Assembly: GCF_029840635.1 (NCBI RefSeq)
Contig: NZ_JAOCCU010000004.1
Span: 62,001-126,000 of the forward strand
Reading direction: 5' to 3'
DNA length: 64,000 bases
DNA from: Mitsuaria sp. GD03876
Lineage (GTDB): Bacteria; Pseudomonadota; Gammaproteobacteria; Burkholderiales; Burkholderiaceae_C
The position numbers and the translations under genes are program-made. The notes beneath the pieces were generated by a model that was not told the origin of the DNA, made no database searches, and worked only from the letters and a program-made list of their open reading frames with translations. Of the stretch, positions 27,623 through 36,176 are shown in pieces; the stretch's first letter is position 1, and each line of letters starts with the position of its first letter.

Positions 27623-27964
27623 TCAGCTGCCTTCGGACTCGTTGCGGCTGACGTAGACCGTGAAGTTCGCGTTAGCGAAGCCTTCCGGTGCGATGACGGG
27701 CAGGTTCACGGCGCGATGTTGCGCGGAGTCGAACTTCCACGTGAAGGTCTTGGCGCCGTCGCGAAACTCGACGATCTGGCCGCAGTCAACGTTGACGAAG
27801 CCGCCTTGCTTGACGTCGACCACCTTGTCGGCCTTCACGGCGGCGACAGGCAGGCCGTGGGGCGAGCGGCCGTTCATCAGGAGCTCCGGCTGGGTTGCAG
27901 CTTGGGCGCCAGCGGTCAGCATCACGGCGGCAACGGCGGAGAGGATCGACATGGAAACCTTCAC
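27623..27964 (-). CDS. czcE: CzcE-family periplasmic metal-binding protein
   Basis: The 113-residue protein starts at GTG 27964, supported by AAGGAG eight bases upstream; an internal ATG at 27952 also leaves a signal peptide (AAVMLTAGAQA). The mature part (VVDVKQGGFVNVDCGQIVEF, then FTWKFDSAQHRAVNLPVIAP) is of the CzcE family, whose C. metallidurans member binds copper. In that organism czcE follows czcS; here it precedes czcI, about 95 bp away. Confidence 0.8.
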   Translation of the reverse strand: MKVSMSILSAVAAVMLTAGAQAATQPELLMNGRSPHGLPVAAVKADKVVDVKQGGFVNVDCGQIVEFRDGAKTFTWKFDSAQHRAVNLPVIAPEGFANANFTVYVSRNESEGS

Positions 27965-28082
27965 TTTATGTACTCCTTGTTCGTGAACGTGACCTCCGAC
28001 GGAGGCGACACAACGTTCATCGCGGAGTGAACTTTAGAAGTCGGCACCTTCCAGCAAACCGTGCGTGTTGATTACAAAACTG

Positions 28083-28583
28083 TCAGCTTCTTAGAGTGGC
28101 GCGGTCGGCCGCAGACGTAGGCTGAGCACCTGCGGGCAGCCCTTCATCGTCGGTGCGCGCGACCTCTTTCAGCGGCGCCATCCAGCGAAGCGTGGCGTAG
28201 GTCACCAGGCTGAGGATCACCGCGATGTCATACAGGCCGTAGCCCACCGCACCGCCGACCGCGCCGGTCGCCCAAAGACTTGCCGCAGTGGCTGTTCCCG
28301 AAGCGCCGGCAGAGTGCTTCAGGATCGCCCCACCTCCGATGAAGCCGACGCCGGTGATGAGACCTTCCAGGATGCGGGCCTGACCGATCGAGTCGATGCC
28401 CAGTACACGGATGGCGACCAGCACGAAGCCACAACTGGCGATGGCCACGAGAGGAAAGGTGCGTATGCCAGCGCTGCGCTCCTTGCGCTCCCGGTCCCAG
28501 CCGATGGGCAACGCAAGCACGTACGCGATCGCCAAGTCCATCACGTGGGAGGCGATCTCGACCCAATTCACTTGACCTGTCAT
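28083..28583 (-). CDS. MgtC/SapB-family membrane protein
   Basis: The 166-residue protein has four to five transmembrane segments with the family signatures ALPIGWDRERKERSAGIRTF and GVGFIGGGAILKH. MgtC proteins affect magnesium homeostasis and ATP synthase activity in pathogens; members in metal islands are common and of unknown role. The cytoplasmic C-terminal domain of longer homologues is missing; a short tail replaces it. It is a single gene with a 60-bp gap to czcE. Confidence 0.82.
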   Translation of the reverse strand: MTGQVNWVEIASHVMDLAIAYVLALPIGWDRERKERSAGIRTFPLVAIASCGFVLVAIRVLGIDSIGQARILEGLITGVGFIGGGAILKHSAGASGTATAASLWATGAVGGAVGYGLYDIAVILSLVTYATLRWMAPLKEVARTDDEGLPAGAQPTSAADRATLRS

Positions 28584-28762
28584 GTTTGGCTCCTAGCCGT
28601 TTGATAGTGAGAACGATCGGCAAAGCGGCAAGCGTTAAGCATTCCTGACAACACCGTAATCGCGCCGTCAGCGGCTTGCCCGCAGCGGCAACCGATCATG
28701 GCGACGCACTGGGCAGCCCCCCCTGGCTCCCAGCCCGCCAACCACGATGTATCGGAGCGACC

Positions 28763-29128
28763 ATGTCCATTCTTCGCCGCCTGTTCAGCGGCCACCACAG
28801 CGGTGGTCACGGACGAAGTGATCACCACGGCGGGCATCGCCGTCTCGGCGACCCGAGGTACGACTCGCACGGCAGTCGGAATTCGGGATGGTCGGAACCG
28901 TCGCAGCCGCCAATGGCGCGCTCCAACGGACAGCATGTCGCCTGCATGCGCTGCGGCGCGAGCAACAACGCTGCAGGCCGCTTCTGTACCCAGTGCGGTT
29001 TCGCGCTGCGCCCCACGGCTTGCGGGAAGTGCGCCGAACCGCTCGGCACGGAAGGCAAGTTCTGCCCAAATTGCGGCACGCCCATTCCCGCCTCGTCTCC
29101 CGCTCCGTCTCCCGCTTCATCTGGTTGA
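28763..29128 (+). CDS. Zinc-ribbon protein with His-rich N-terminus
   Basis: The 121-residue protein starts MSILRRLFSGHHSGGHG. After a His/Gly/Ser-rich stretch come two CxxC zinc ribbons (CMRCGASNN...FCTQCG and CGKCAEPLG...FCPNCG), then a Pro/Ser tail. No catalytic domain. A cytoplasmic metal-binding or protein-contact role is possible. The last 12 bases overlap the 3' end of the opposite lipoprotein gene. Confidence 0.6.
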   Translation: MSILRRLFSGHHSGGHGRSDHHGGHRRLGDPRYDSHGSRNSGWSEPSQPPMARSNGQHVACMRCGASNNAAGRFCTQCGFALRPTACGKCAEPLGTEGKFCPNCGTPIPASSPAPSPASSG

Positions 29129-29536
29129 ACCTCGCTCGTCTGGACGTTCGACCTGCAGTGGCGGTGCTTCGCCGTCAGCGAGCTGTTCGATTGGTACTTC
29201 GCAGGAGCCTGGCCTGACGAGGACAAAGCGCGGGTCTGATGTCGGACGGGTCGTTCCCGCCGGCAGCAGAAGGATCCAGCCTCGATGGTTGCTGCGGTAG
29301 CTGGTCAGGGCGAAGGGAGCTGTCGTGTCTTCGGGTCGGCGGCAATCCAGAGTCGCAGCTGGCACCTTGAACTCTGCCGCGGGGCGCACCGCCCACAGCG
29401 TCGCAAGACGCCAACCCTGGTTTTCGAGATGGGTCGGCACCCCCGGGGTCGTGCAGCCCCACAGGAAGAGCGCCAGCGTCACCAGGACGATGCCCCAGTG
29501 CGGCCTGTGCCGATCAATCTGCTTGGCTCGCCCCAT
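29117..29536 (-). CDS. Putative lipoprotein
   Basis: The 139-residue product begins MGRAKQIDRHRPHWG and has a hydrophobic stretch closing in the lipobox LWGC, so it would be lipid-anchored at the cysteine. The mature part has DCRRPEDTTAPFALTSY and two further cysteines but no recognised domain. It is divergent from pgm. Start chosen for the signal peptide; a longer frame begins at 29605. Confidence 0.5.
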   Translation of the reverse strand: MGRAKQIDRHRPHWGIVLVTLALFLWGCTTPGVPTHLENQGWRLATLWAVRPAAEFKVPAATLDCRRPEDTTAPFALTSYRSNHRGWILLLPAGTTRPTSDPRFVLVRPGSCEVPIEQLADGEAPPLQVERPDERGSTR

Positions 29537-29682
29537 TTCCACCCCCGTGTGCCCGTCGATTGCCGAGAAGGGTCGAACTGTGGGACTGACAGCCCCGCCA
29601 AACACTGACCGCGGGATTACAAGACTGACAACTTCGGATCGTTCAAGGCTTCAGCGCCTCACGACCGGACCAAGGAACTCTG

Positions 29683-31344
29683 ATGACGACACGCATTTCC
29701 CCTCGGGCCGGCCAACCGGCGCGCGAGGAGGACCTCATCGATGTGAGCGCCCTGCGGGGAGCCTATTTTTCGCTGATTCCCAACTCCGAGGACCCTCAGC
29801 AGCGCGTGCGCTTCGGCACATCAGGGCACCGCGGCTCATCCTTGGATGGCTCCTTCAATGAGCGACACATCTGGGCGATCACGCAGGCCATCTGTGACTA
29901 TCGAAAGAGCGCAGGCACGACGGGACCGCTCTTCCTTGGCATCGATACCCATGCGCTGTCCCTGCCCGCGCGTACGAGTGCCCTGGAGGTTCTCGCGGCC
30001 AATGGCGTTGATGTCCGTGTGGCGCCGTCGGGCCAGTTCACGCCAACGCCTGCTGTTTCCCTTGCGATCCTCGACTTCAACCGGATGCACGCGCCTGGTC
30101 CCCTGGCCGACGGCATCATCGTGACCCCCTCCCACAACCCACCGAGGGACGGCGGGTTCAAGTACAACCTTCCGCATGGCGGGCCGGCCGACAGCCACGC
30201 CGCGTCGGTGATCGAGGAGCTGGCCAACCAGCATCTCGCGGAGCACTGCAAGCGCGTGAGACGCGTTGAAGTTGCCAGGCCATTGGCCTCCGGTGCCGCG
30301 CGCCCTTACGACTTTCTGCAGCGCTACGTGGTGGCGCTGAGCCACGTCATCGACCTTCAAGCGATTCGAGAGTCGGGCATCCGCATCGGCGTCGACCCGA
30401 TGGGCGGCGCCGGCCTCATGTACTGGGAAGCCATTGCCGACAGGTATGGTCTCCCGCTGACCGTCGTCAACGCCAACATCGACCCCACGTTTTCGTTCAT
30501 GCCGCTGGACTGGGACGGCCAGATCCGCATGGACCCGTCTTCCGCGTTCGCCATGCAGGCTCTCACGCGTCAGTGTTCCTTGTTCGACGTCGCGTTTGCC
30601 TGCGACACGGATCATGACCGGCACGGCGTCGTATGTCCGAGCAGCGGCTTGCTGCCACCCAACCACTTCCTCAGCGTCGCAACGGACTATCTGCTGATGC
30701 ACAGACCTCAGTGGCCCATGACGGCCGCAGTGGGGAAGACCGTGGTGACCACGTCCATGATCGACCGGATCGCACAGGCCATGGATCGCCGCGTCCTGGA
30801 GACTCCGGTGGGCTTCAAATGGTTCGCCCAGGGGCTCCATGATTGCGAGCTGGCCGTGGCATGTGAAGAAAGCGCTGGGGCCTCGTTCTTGCGACGTGAC
30901 GGGTCGGTGTGGACGACGGAGAAGGATGGGATCGTGGCGGGGCTGCTCGCCGCGGAGATCACCGCCCGTGCCGGGGCGGATCCCGGGCTGTACTACCGCA
31001 CGTTGAGCGCGACTCTCGGTTTGACCTGGTCCGATCGCATCGATGCGCCGGCTGCTCGGGATCAGCGAGCTAGGTTGGCCAACGCGACAGCCGAAGATCT
31101 TCAGCAGCGCGTGCTCGCCGGCGATGAGATCACGCAGGTGCAAACGCGAGCGCCAGGCAATGATCAACCGATCGGCGGCATCAAGCTGACTTCGCGACGC
31201 GGCTGGGTCGCGATGCGTCCCTCAGGTACCGAGGACGTATACAAGGTCTACGCGGAGAGCTTCGAAAGCGAGGAACATCTTCAGATGCTGCTTTGCGATG
31301 CACTGTCGCTGGCCGACGGTGTGATGGCGGATGCGGAGGCCTGA
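29683..31344 (+). CDS. pgm: Phosphoglucomutase (alpha-D-glucose phosphate-specific)
   Basis: The 553-residue cytoplasmic enzyme interconverts glucose 1-phosphate and glucose 6-phosphate. RFGTSGHRGSS near residue 43, the phosphoserine loop TPSHNPP with S150, the metal-binding CDTDHDRHG and the phosphate-binding RPSGTEDVYKVY near the end are all intact. Length is normal for the Pgm family. Its presence on metal islands of betaproteobacteria is common, often with GtrA and MgtC genes as here, but the reason is unclear. Confidence 0.93.
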   Translation: MTTRISPRAGQPAREEDLIDVSALRGAYFSLIPNSEDPQQRVRFGTSGHRGSSLDGSFNERHIWAITQAICDYRKSAGTTGPLFLGIDTHALSLPARTSALEVLAANGVDVRVAPSGQFTPTPAVSLAILDFNRMHAPGPLADGIIVTPSHNPPRDGGFKYNLPHGGPADSHAASVIEELANQHLAEHCKRVRRVEVARPLASGAARPYDFLQRYVVALSHVIDLQAIRESGIRIGVDPMGGAGLMYWEAIADRYGLPLTVVNANIDPTFSFMPLDWDGQIRMDPSSAFAMQALTRQCSLFDVAFACDTDHDRHGVVCPSSGLLPPNHFLSVATDYLLMHRPQWPMTAAVGKTVVTTSMIDRIAQAMDRRVLETPVGFKWFAQGLHDCELAVACEESAGASFLRRDGSVWTTEKDGIVAGLLAAEITARAGADPGLYYRTLSATLGLTWSDRIDAPAARDQRARLANATAEDLQQRVLAGDEITQVQTRAPGNDQPIGGIKLTSRRGWVAMRPSGTEDVYKVYAESFESEEHLQMLLCDALSLADGVMADAEA

Positions 31345-31816
31345 CGCGGGGTCGCCGCGCGCGGAACCTGCGCAATATCTCGGTGGGTCAACCGATCTCG
31401 CCATTGATCACACGCCCGCAGCTGCGGCCAGCGTTCGCCCGCTACGCTTCCTTCTGGTTGGCGTCGCTGCCACCATCGTTCACTGGGTTGTCGTCGCTGC
31501 CACCGTCTCGACTTTCGGTTGGGAGCTTTTGAGGGCGAATCTGATGGCGTGGTTGGCGGCCGTGGGTGTGTCGTTCATCGGCCACCAACGCTGGACGTTT
31601 GGTTCAAGGCGAGCTGCCACGAGTAGCGCGGCCCCAAAGTTTCTGGTGGTCTCACTCGCCAGCTTCGTCCTCAACCAGGTCATGTTTGCATCGCTGCTGC
31701 GATGGACCGAACTTCGGTACGGCGTTGCACTCGCGGTGGTGCTGCTGCTTACGGCGAGCGTGACCTACCTCGCCAGCAACCTATGGGCCTTCTGTGCTCC
31801 GTTGGATCGACCATAG
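31331..31816 (+). CDS. GtrA-family membrane protein
   Basis: The product of up to 161 residues has four transmembrane helices in the GtrA arrangement, with VSFIGHQRWTFGSRR after helix 2 and ASNLWAFCAPLD at the end. GtrA proteins move or help flip lipid-linked sugars. The ATG at 31331 overlaps pgm by 14 bp; the first 35 residues are not typical, so a later start is possible. Coupled to pgm, so perhaps surface glycan supply. Confidence 0.72.
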   Translation: MRRPDAGSPRAEPAQYLGGSTDLAIDHTPAAAASVRPLRFLLVGVAATIVHWVVVAATVSTFGWELLRANLMAWLAAVGVSFIGHQRWTFGSRRAATSSAAPKFLVVSLASFVLNQVMFASLLRWTELRYGVALAVVLLLTASVTYLASNLWAFCAPLDRP

Positions 31817-31901
31817 CTGCTGCCGAAGTGCGGACCTCCGCCGTTCTTTGCGAATTCCGCATCGCGACTGGACGTAGTTGCCACCGCTAGGCTTCTTGAA
31901 C

Positions 31902-33545
31902 TCAGAAGCTCTCGCGAAGCGGAATGCCCGCCAAACGGAGTGCCTGACGCTTCAAGGCATCCTTGCGTGACCACTCGGGCGTATTGTGGTGATCACCGCG
32001 CTGCACCTCCTCCACGTAGGTCACGTAGCCGGCTTCGTTGCATACGACTATGTCAAGTTCACAGTTCTGTAAGTACATCCAATCCTCAGCGCTGAAGTGC
32101 GGCTTGAGCGCTCGCACGTCGACCAGACTGCGCATCGGATAGTTGGGAACCACAATGGAGCTTGGCAACTCGGCGCGAATCCGATGGAAGGCGTTGCACT
32201 CGGTGTTTGACCTGAACAATCGCGTCGACGTTGCCTCCGGTGGGAGGGAGGATTCGCCTTGCAGAAAGTAAGGATTGAGCACGAGCCGCCCGCGAGTGCT
32301 ACGGTGAAGCGCCTCACACATCCATCCCGAGCCTTCGGCATAAAGCTGCACGCTGGCGCCGTCTACGACGAGCGTGATGGCCTGCTCGGAGACTTCCAGA
32401 TGGCGAACGCCAGGAGTATCTAGCGCTGCGCTGGACAGCCAAACTGCCGCTTTATCCAAGGCCTCCGTCGCTTGCTCGTCGTGCAACCAGCGCTGAGTCT
32501 CGCAGCTCCAGATGGGCCACGACGCCGCTGTCATCAGCTGTTGGAAGGAGTGGCACTCGGGCAGCCACTCTTCAGTTACCCGATAGATCAGCCTGTAGCG
32601 TTCGGCCAAACCGAGGATTTCGTTTTTCTTCCCATTGTGCTTGCTCAGGTACATGTTCAAGCAGTTGAGAAAATCGTCCCCGTCTTTCGGTTTGAGCTCG
32701 ATCAAGGCTCGTAGGGCCTTGTTGGGGTCGTTCTTGTGAAGCACCCAGTCCCGGCGCATACGGTCCTGGTCCGGTATCGGCTCTTGGTGCGTCTTCAGGC
32801 GCTCCAACTCCCTCTCGTAGGTTGACATAGCTCTGGGTGATTCGTCAGCGACAAGCTGGCGCAGGTCGGAGGCGAGGCGACTGTTCAAAGCAGCGCAGAA
32901 ATGACAGTCGCACGACTTCGACGAGACTCTCGCGTCCGTTGTGTCCAAGCTGTGTCGGCAACGTTGGCAACTGAACATGCCGCGGAATAGCAAGCCTGGG
33001 TTGGCGACATCTAGCGTCTTGAGGCGATAGCTTCCGTCCTCGCCGCAAGCAGGACAACGAACCTTGGCTTCAAGTCCAATGTCCAAGGACGCGAGATTCG
33101 CGAAGCTGATGCTCTTCGCGTTCTTCCACGGGGACGCGTTGCCGGTTTCGAGCAACATCCGAAGCGCTTCGAGGGCCGCCAATTTTGCGAAGACTTGGCG
33201 AAGCGTTCGAGCGTCTGGCTCCAGTGGGCCGTTGGCGCCGTTCCCGAAGACGGGCGGCCGTACAACGGACTTGGCTGCCGTGGCCGTTCGTTGGTCCAAT
33301 ATCTCCGAGAGGTAAGTGAGGACAGCGTCGCTTTGCTCAGGTGTGCATGCGGCAACCAACTCAGCGACGGCGGCGTAAATGACAGGCTGCAACATGCTAG
33401 CCAACGCAGCCTGAATCTGCTCTCGATTGAGCGACACTTCTGCCCGGTGCCGTTGGTGAAGGCGAGCAAGCCTCTCCCTTCCGGCATCAGAAATCAGTGG
33501 GATCTCGTGCGTGCTGGAACGCCACCTCATGAGCCGCATGGTCAC
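31902..33545 (-). CDS. Zinc-finger protein with DUF2726-like nuclease domain
   Basis: The 547-residue protein has no membrane segment. The middle carries VRCPACGEDG, FSCQRCRHS and CDCHFC, two or more zinc-binding knuckles. The C-terminal 110 residues (LFRSNTECNAFHRIRAEL, then CELDIVVCNEAGYVTYVEEV and WSRKDALKRQALRLAGIPL) match the layout of DUF2726, a restriction-endonuclease-like fold with Asp, a Glu-x-x strand and a Lys-rich helix. It may be a DNA or RNA nuclease. It lies in the accessory zone of the island among unknown genes, so a role in defence or element maintenance is a reasonable guess. I know no characterised homologue. Confidence 0.55.
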   Translation of the reverse strand: MTMRLMRWRSSTHEIPLISDAGRERLARLHQRHRAEVSLNREQIQAALASMLQPVIYAAVAELVAACTPEQSDAVLTYLSEILDQRTATAAKSVVRPPVFGNGANGPLEPDARTLRQVFAKLAALEALRMLLETGNASPWKNAKSISFANLASLDIGLEAKVRCPACGEDGSYRLKTLDVANPGLLFRGMFSCQRCRHSLDTTDARVSSKSCDCHFCAALNSRLASDLRQLVADESPRAMSTYERELERLKTHQEPIPDQDRMRRDWVLHKNDPNKALRALIELKPKDGDDFLNCLNMYLSKHNGKKNEILGLAERYRLIYRVTEEWLPECHSFQQLMTAASWPIWSCETQRWLHDEQATEALDKAAVWLSSAALDTPGVRHLEVSEQAITLVVDGASVQLYAEGSGWMCEALHRSTRGRLVLNPYFLQGESSLPPEATSTRLFRSNTECNAFHRIRAELPSSIVVPNYPMRSLVDVRALKPHFSAEDWMYLQNCELDIVVCNEAGYVTYVEEVQRGDHHNTPEWSRKDALKRQALRLAGIPLRESF

Positions 33546-33880
33546 CTCTATCTGCGAAACCGTAGATCGCAGTTATCTCATAGACCTCTTCGTCCCCGAC
33601 GAGGCTGCGGGCCCCAGGCACGAGCCTACGTCATTGGGGGAGTGCACACGCGGAGCTGCCCGGACCTTTGCGCAGATGTCTGGACGCTTCATGCTGACGC
33701 GGCTTGGACTTTTTGCACCGAGGCCAGGGAGGGGGGCGACGCTTTAGCTCTGGAGAGAAATCGGCACCTTGTCGCGAAGCAGCTATGACCGGTCCGATCA
33801 ACGAATCGCTGGCGCCGGTCTGGACATGTCGGCGAGATGGAGACGGAGTGGGAGAGATGGGAATTTACTCCCTGGTCGCA
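33546..33880. other. Intergenic stretch without a credible gene
   Basis: Between the zinc-finger gene and the terminator of the toxin-antitoxin unit I see only short frames without ribosome binding sites or recognisable sequence. It presumably contains the promoter of the minus-strand zinc-finger gene near its left side, though no clear -35/-10 pair was identified. Confidence 0.4.
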
Positions 33881-33908
33881 AAGAAAAAGGCCCGCAGATG
33901 CGGGCCTT
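33881..33908 (-). terminator. Rho-independent terminator of the toxin-antitoxin unit
   Basis: On the minus strand AAGGCCCGC (33908-33900) pairs with GCGGGCCTT (33895-33887) around a four-base loop, and a run TTTTTCTT follows to 33881. It starts 20 bases after the antitoxin stop. Confidence 0.85.
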
Positions 33909-33928
33909 GGGCGCGAGCGGAAGACGTC

Positions 33929-34348
33929 TTACGCTGCGAGACGTGCGTTGCTCTCTTCGTGCTGCAAAGCAGCAGCTTCCGCCTGCTCTACGGCAGCGGC
34001 GGCCTCTTCAGCTTCGCGCTCAAGCGCGCGATCACGCTCCAACTCCTGCTGACGACGCAAGGCTTGGTCGCGAACGATCGCTCGCTTCTCAGCATCCACA
34101 AATCTCTTGCAGATTTCGCGGATCAACGGCTGATAGCCCATCCCATTCAGTTGGGCGATCGCCTTCAAGTCTCGAACCATCTCCTTGGTGAAGCGGATCG
34201 AAATCGGGTGAAGGCCGAGCGCTTCGTCGACGTTCTTTGACTCGTCGGCCTTTTTTGCGTGGGTCGGGTCGTTGCCGAGGTGTCCGGTGGGCCCCCAGTC
34301 ATCCGCAGTCGCTTCCACGCGATCGAGCAGATCTTGGTTGATGGGCAT
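33929..34348 (-). CDS. Ribbon-helix-helix antitoxin, BrnA/CopG-like
   Basis: The 139-residue protein has a polar N-terminus, then HPISIRFTKEMVRDLKAIA and YQPLIREICKRFVDAEKR, the beta strand and two helices of an RHH fold as in BrnA-type antitoxins, and ends in a long charged helix rich in Glu, Ala and Arg. It lies eight bases after the presumed toxin gene on the same strand. It should bind the toxin and the operator upstream of it. Confidence 0.7.
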   Translation of the reverse strand: MPINQDLLDRVEATADDWGPTGHLGNDPTHAKKADESKNVDEALGLHPISIRFTKEMVRDLKAIAQLNGMGYQPLIREICKRFVDAEKRAIVRDQALRRQQELERDRALEREAEEAAAAVEQAEAAALQHEESNARLAA

Positions 34349-34356
34349 GTGCGCTC

Positions 34357-34644
34357 CTAGTTTCCGTGAAGGTCAAAAATGTCTTGTATCGTCTTCGTGG
34401 CTGGGTACGCAGTCTTCAGATAGATGTTCTCTTCGTCTTCGACATACACGATCTTCAGCAGCCTTCCCACGTGGGTCTCCGCGACGAACCAAACCGTGGC
34501 CGGATCGGTCCGATGCTCTTCCCGGTCGTCGCAGACGACTCGCCCGCATCGATTGAGAAAGCACTCTCGCACTTCCCGGTCCGTGACCGAGCCGTGAGAG
34601 GAGTCCCCGATCTTCTGTCGGATCTTCTCAGAAATGACGAGCAT
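34357..34644 (-). CDS. BrnT-like toxin of a type II toxin-antitoxin pair
   Basis: The 95-residue protein starts MLVISEKIRQKIGDSSHGSV and has TDREVRECFLNRCG, then TVWFVAETHVGRLLKIVYV and YLKTAYPATKTIQDIF, the pattern of small ribonuclease-type toxins with a BrnT/DUF4258-like fold (some databases give relatives a misleading ADP-ribosyl-hydrolase name). The order toxin then antitoxin is the BrnT-BrnA order. Activity is inferred; no test of catalytic residues is possible here. Confidence 0.6.
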   Translation of the reverse strand: MLVISEKIRQKIGDSSHGSVTDREVRECFLNRCGRVVCDDREEHRTDPATVWFVAETHVGRLLKIVYVEDEENIYLKTAYPATKTIQDIFDLHGN

Positions 34645-34650
34645 GGCAAG

Positions 34651-34742
34651 ATTGTATATACGCCACGATGCCCCTGCAATTTTGGTGCTCTCCTCGTCGG
34701 GCTGAGGGGAAGGCATCACTCGCGGAGAGCACGTATATACGT
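34651..34742 (-). promoter_or_regulatory. Promoter and GTATATACG operators of the toxin-antitoxin pair
   Basis: On the minus strand TTGCAG (34679-34674) and TACAAT (34656-34651) are 17 bases apart, and the toxin ATG lies where transcription should start, so the mRNA may be leaderless. GTATATACG occurs over the -10 region (34654-34662) and again within the perfect palindrome ACGTATATACGT at 34731-34742. These are candidate binding sites for the antitoxin. Confidence 0.5.
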
Positions 34743-35229
34743 CCAGGCTCCTCCCAACACAAGCCCCGACAGACGGCCGGTGTAGCTTTGATGGGCAAAC
34801 GCGCGTCCCGCGTCTTTGTAGGTGTTCGTAGTTCGGAGTTACTCCGACCCAGCGTCCCATTTTGGCTGTCTGTCACTGCGGAAAGCTGTAAGGCGCCGCA
34901 ATCTCCTGTGACATCGTACCAACGTGGGATCGCACCACTCGCGGTTGGAAGCCAGCAAACTAGAGGATAAGCCATTGATTTATATGAGCATTTAGACGGG
35001 GTAGTCTTGCAAACAGGCTGTCAGTGAACGCCCACGTCAAGGTGGTGTCAAAAGTTCTCACAGCAGACATCTCCAAAATCAAGGACTTGCCGCCGGCGGA
35101 GAAGACCAGGGATGTAGCGCTGGTGGTCCCTGTTGCTAGGGTTGGATGCGCAAACCTCCGGACGCCCATCAGCCGCGCCAGATCATCTAGGGCTGACAAA
35201 CCGAAGGGCTGGCAGCCTTTCGCATCTCT
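34743..35229. other. Intergenic stretch, one doubtful small frame
   Basis: The only frame with some protein-like content is a 79-codon one on the minus strand (34960-35199, starting MSALDDLARLMGVRRFAHP). It has no clear ribosome binding site and no family. It follows the helix-turn-helix gene by 30 bp and might be a small continuation of that array. Otherwise nothing is seen. Confidence 0.3.
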
Positions 35230-35559
35230 TCATCGTGCGCGCAGCTTCCTTGCCAGCTCCATCGCGCGTGCGCGCGAGGCCCCTCGTTCCTCCGGACTTG
35301 ACCTCTCGGGCGACGGCACGTCTTCCAGGATCGCTTCGGCGCGGATCTGCTCAAGGTCACCCGGATACGAAGCAACCCAAATGGGCTTGAACCATGCTTC
35401 GAACTCGTCGGCAAGGACGTGCGGCGACGTACCTTCGGTAGACCACCGGACGTGGCCCGGGTATTCGGCAAGAATTCTCTCCAGGAACGGCCGCGATAGA
35501 CCCAATCGCTTGGCGACCTCGGTAGTTGTGATCCAACGGGCGTCGTCGGTCGGCTTCAT
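35230..35559 (-). CDS. Small helix-turn-helix DNA-binding protein
   Basis: The 109-residue protein starts MKPTDDARWITTTEVAKRLGLSRPFLERIL, a MerR/excisionase-type helix-turn-helix at residues 10-35, followed by a middle part with WFKPIWVASYP and a basic C-terminus. Such proteins act as excisionases or as antitoxin-like repressors. It ends a co-directional five-gene array (37283 to 35230) and could regulate it. Confidence 0.6.
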   Translation of the reverse strand: MKPTDDARWITTTEVAKRLGLSRPFLERILAEYPGHVRWSTEGTSPHVLADEFEAWFKPIWVASYPGDLEQIRAEAILEDVPSPERSSPEERGASRARAMELARKLRAR

Positions 35560-35609
35560 GTTGACCTCGCCAGGTTGCTGGCCCACTGCTTCTATCGCTC
35601 ACGATCTGA

Positions 35610-35780
35610 CTAGCGCTTACGAGCGCGTTTGGGGCCAAGTAGCGCACGGACGTTTCTTGGCTCCAGCTCGATGCCGGCGTCAAATTCTGCTTTCGTGGGC
35701 ATCCGTATGCGGGCCGCCTTTTCGACCAGTCCCGAGCGGACCACGACGAATCTTCCCGGTGCTACCTTCACGCGCTTCAT
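35610..35780 (-). CDS. Small basic hypothetical protein
   Basis: The frame encodes 56 residues (MKRVKVAPGRFVVVRSGLVE and on to GPKRARKR) with AGAGGTG five bases before ATG 35780. It is basic and short, perhaps DNA-binding; no known family. It lies between the 113-residue gene and the helix-turn-helix gene on the same strand, about 50 bp from each. Confidence 0.45.
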   Translation of the reverse strand: MKRVKVAPGRFVVVRSGLVEKAARIRMPTKAEFDAGIELEPRNVRALLGPKRARKR

Positions 35781-35834
35781 GACGCACCTCTTTCGCATCG
35801 AACCTACTTGCACCGCCGCGTTGGCGGCCAAGCG

Positions 35835-36176
35835 CTACCGTTCACCCAAGCGATCCGTCAGGCGAGCCAAGATCCACGAGCGGTAGCTCTCGGGCATTTC
35901 GAAATCGTTGGCCAAGTTGACCCTGAATTTTTTCAGCATCTGCTCCGTCGTCAGAGCTGCGTACTTAGGCTTGAGCGCCTTCTCTCGAAGGAAGCCCACG
36001 GCCCAGTCCACCACTTCGCAACAGCGAAAGAAGTCCTCAGCCCGCTCCTCCGGCAGGGAGCCAGGCTCGTGAAATCGGCCATCGGGCCCCCGCGTCAGGC
36101 TGAACTTGAGTTGCATGCCGGACAGCGATCCGCCGAAGGGAGGGTGAGGGAAGTCGTCTGGAACGGCAAGGGTCAT
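35835..36176 (-). CDS. Conserved-looking hypothetical protein coupled to metallophosphoesterase
   Basis: The 113-residue protein (MTLAVPDDFPHPPFGGSLSG, then FFRCCEVVDWAVGFLREKAL and a helical C-terminus with YRSWILARLTDRLG) has no recognised domain. Its start overlaps the stop of the metallophosphoesterase gene by four bases, so the two are translationally coupled and may act together. Confidence 0.55.
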   Translation of the reverse strand: MTLAVPDDFPHPPFGGSLSGMQLKFSLTRGPDGRFHEPGSLPEERAEDFFRCCEVVDWAVGFLREKALKPKYAALTTEQMLKKFRVNLANDFEMPESYRSWILARLTDRLGER

